Positions 62,839 through 64,000 of a DNA stretch of 64,000 bases are shown piece by piece (the stretch's first letter is position 1; every line of letters starts with the position of its first letter). Origin of the DNA: Bacteroidota bacterium (lineage in GTDB: Bacteria > Bacteroidota > Bacteroidia > Sphingobacteriales > Sphingobacteriaceae). The notes under the pieces were generated by a model, which was not told the DNA's origin, ran no database searches, and saw nothing but the letters and a program-made list of their open reading frames with translations. A program made the translations under genes and the position numbers. Where the stretch lies: contig JAHJVW010000027.1 in NCBI GenBank assembly GCA_018828585.1, positions 1-64,000 on the forward strand, read 5' to 3'.

Positions 62839-64000
62839 AGAATGGTCACACTTCATCTTTAACAATGCAATTTATTATTATAGTGTGACTATAATGTTCA
62901 GTTATGGATTGTTGGCACTTTTTAGTCTACGGGAAATCAAAAAATACAAACAAAAAGATAATCTATTTGACTATCAGTTATTGTTAAGCTCTCCTTATTT
63001 ACCCAGTATTTCAGTTATCGCACCAGCTTTTAATGAGGGAAAGGTTATCCTTAATGGACTACAATCATTCCTTTCACTCAGCTATCCCAAGTTTGAGGTC
63101 ATCCTCGTTAATGATGGCAGTACTGATGATACTTTACAACAACTCATTGATGAATATGAACTGGTAAAGGTAGACTTTGCCTATCACGAGGTGATCAAAA
63201 CACAACCTGTTAAGCAAATTTTCAAATCAACCAACCCAGCTTATTCCAAATTGGTGGTTATCGACAAAGAAAATGGTAATAGCAAAGCGGATGCATCTAA
63301 TGCAGGGATTAATGCTGCAATTTATCCGCTATTTCTGTGTACCGATGTAGATTGTATCCTCCACAAGGACACCTTGATCAAATTGGTTAAACCATTTATA
63401 GAAGAACAAGATAGAGTCATTGCAAGTGGCGCAGCCATTAGGATCTCAAACTCTTGTGAAGTTAAAAATGGATACATCAAGAAGGTAAATGCACCCAGAC
63501 AATTTCTACCTCTTTTTCAGGAGCTAGAGTATATTAGAGCATTTATTTTGGGCAGGATGGCCTGGAGCAGTATCAATGCATTAATGCTTGTGTCTGGTGG
63601 TCTAGGCCTTTTTGATAAAGATATTGTGATAAAAGCAGGGGGCTACAATCATGTTTCTTTTGGCGAAGATATGGAACTCATCAGCAGAATGCGGATATAC
63701 ATGCATGACCATAAATTAAAATATAAGGTGCGCTACATCCCAGAATCCTTGTGCTGGACAGAAGTTCCCTCTGATATAAAAATTTTTGCTAGGCAACGTA
63801 CAAGATGGTCTAAGGGATTGGCACAAACACTATGGTTTCATAAAAAAGTAACTTTCAACCCAAAGTATAAAATATTTGGGCTCCTCACATTTCCCTACTT
63901 CATCCTATTTGAATGGCTTGCTCCTCTACTGGAATTTGGAGGAATCATATATTACATTTATCTTATTATTACAGGGCAGATTAATTGGGAATTTGCCATC
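62825..64000 (+). CDS. Family 2 glycosyltransferase (5' part, runs off the window)
   Basis: 392 codons are present and the frame stays open at the right edge. An N-terminal membrane helix (about residues 20-38) is followed by a GT-A domain: SVIAPAFNEGKVI (about 64-76), VILVNDGSTDDTL, FLCTDVDCIL (D-x-D), GGYNHVSFGEDMELISRMR and RQRTRWSKGLAQT (the Q-x-x-R-W motif). These together indicate a processive membrane glycosyltransferase that makes and exports a polysaccharide, as in poly-N-acetylglucosamine or cellulose-type synthases. Membrane helices resume near the edge. It overlaps the HEAT gene by 14 bp. Confidence 0.88.
   Translation, partial: MEAFKEWSHFIFNNAIYYYSVTIMFSYGLLALFSLREIKKYKQKDNLFDYQLLLSSPYLPSISVIAPAFNEGKVILNGLQSFLSLSYPKFEVILVNDGSTDDTLQQLIDEYELVKVDFAYHEVIKTQPVKQIFKSTNPAYSKLVVIDKENGNSKADASNAGINAAIYPLFLCTDVDCILHKDTLIKLVKPFIEEQDRVIASGAAIRISNSCEVKNGYIKKVNAPRQFLPLFQELEYIRAFILGRMAWSSINALMLVSGGLGLFDKDIVIKAGGYNHVSFGEDMELISRMRIYMHDHKLKYKVRYIPESLCWTEVPSDIKIFARQRTRWSKGLAQTLWFHKKVTFNPKYKIFGLLTFPYFILFEWLAPLLEFGGIIYYIYLIITGQINWEFAI

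Overview
The window is a piece of a Bacteroidota chromosome, most likely Sphingobacteriaceae (Pedobacter-like). The basis is three SusC/SusD pairs, gldA/gldF/gldG, DUF4296, DUF4382 and DUF4397 lipoproteins, CtlX, a class I fructose-bisphosphatase, promoters of the TAnnTTTG type, weak Shine-Dalgarno sites and AT-rich DNA. The genus is inferred from gene content, not from a marker search. There is no prophage, complete insertion sequence, CRISPR array or rRNA operon.

Layout. 1-2.5 kb: end of a TauE/SafE transporter with its DUF1634 partner, a decayed cytochrome-c-like lipoprotein gene, then DinB, diacylglycerol kinase and cupin genes. 2.6-11 kb: cytochrome bd oxidase (cydAB), an MFS drug-exporter relative, an exonuclease overlapping a double-ATPase peptide-type ABC protein, a flavin reductase and a secreted beta-lactamase-fold serine hydrolase. 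11-11.6 kb: a toxin-antitoxin pair whose toxin has lost its C-terminal end to a stop codon. 11.8-15 kb: RNase R and a polyprenyl diphosphate synthase. 15.3-30.7 kb: three reverse-strand SusC-SusD pairs, interrupted by a forward 3-hydroxybutyryl-CoA dehydrogenase gene. 31.4-38.4 kb: argS, then a forward arginine-use group (arginine deiminase family, CtlX, arginine decarboxylase) and a YiaK-type dehydrogenase. 38.5-40.7 kb: three small envelope genes. 40.9-43.5 kb: a compact HpaII-like restriction-modification operon (controller, methyltransferase, endonuclease) with recognisable C-box operators. 43.8-48.5 kb: gldA, an unnamed membrane gene, gldF, gldG, then dnaN. 48.5-57.6 kb: a DUF4397 lipoprotein, a CoA-transferase pair, mutS2 with a DUF4296 lipoprotein, and an overlapping group of yggS, an acetyltransferase, aspartate kinase and a THUMP-like methyltransferase. 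57.6-61 kb: tRNA-His, rnhA, fbp, a phosphodiesterase and a tRNA methyltransferase. 61.3-64 kb: a response regulator, a HEAT-repeat membrane protein and a family 2 glycosyltransferase that runs off the window.

Working together. The SusCD pairs import unknown ligands through the outer membrane; no glycosidase or dedicated regulator lies beside them. Arginine deiminase plus CtlX would turn arginine into citrulline and then ornithine, while the decarboxylase draws on the same arginine pool to make agmatine. The restriction operon looks complete and self-regulated.

The least expected structure is a repeat family (ATGGTTGATGG / GTTCATGG units) present at four places, each time directly after a gene's stop codon. 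At one of these places a short copy of the argS 3' end, differing from the real argS only at synonymous sites, lies beside the repeats. This suggests that the third SusCD pair sits between two copies of an old hbd-argS junction.
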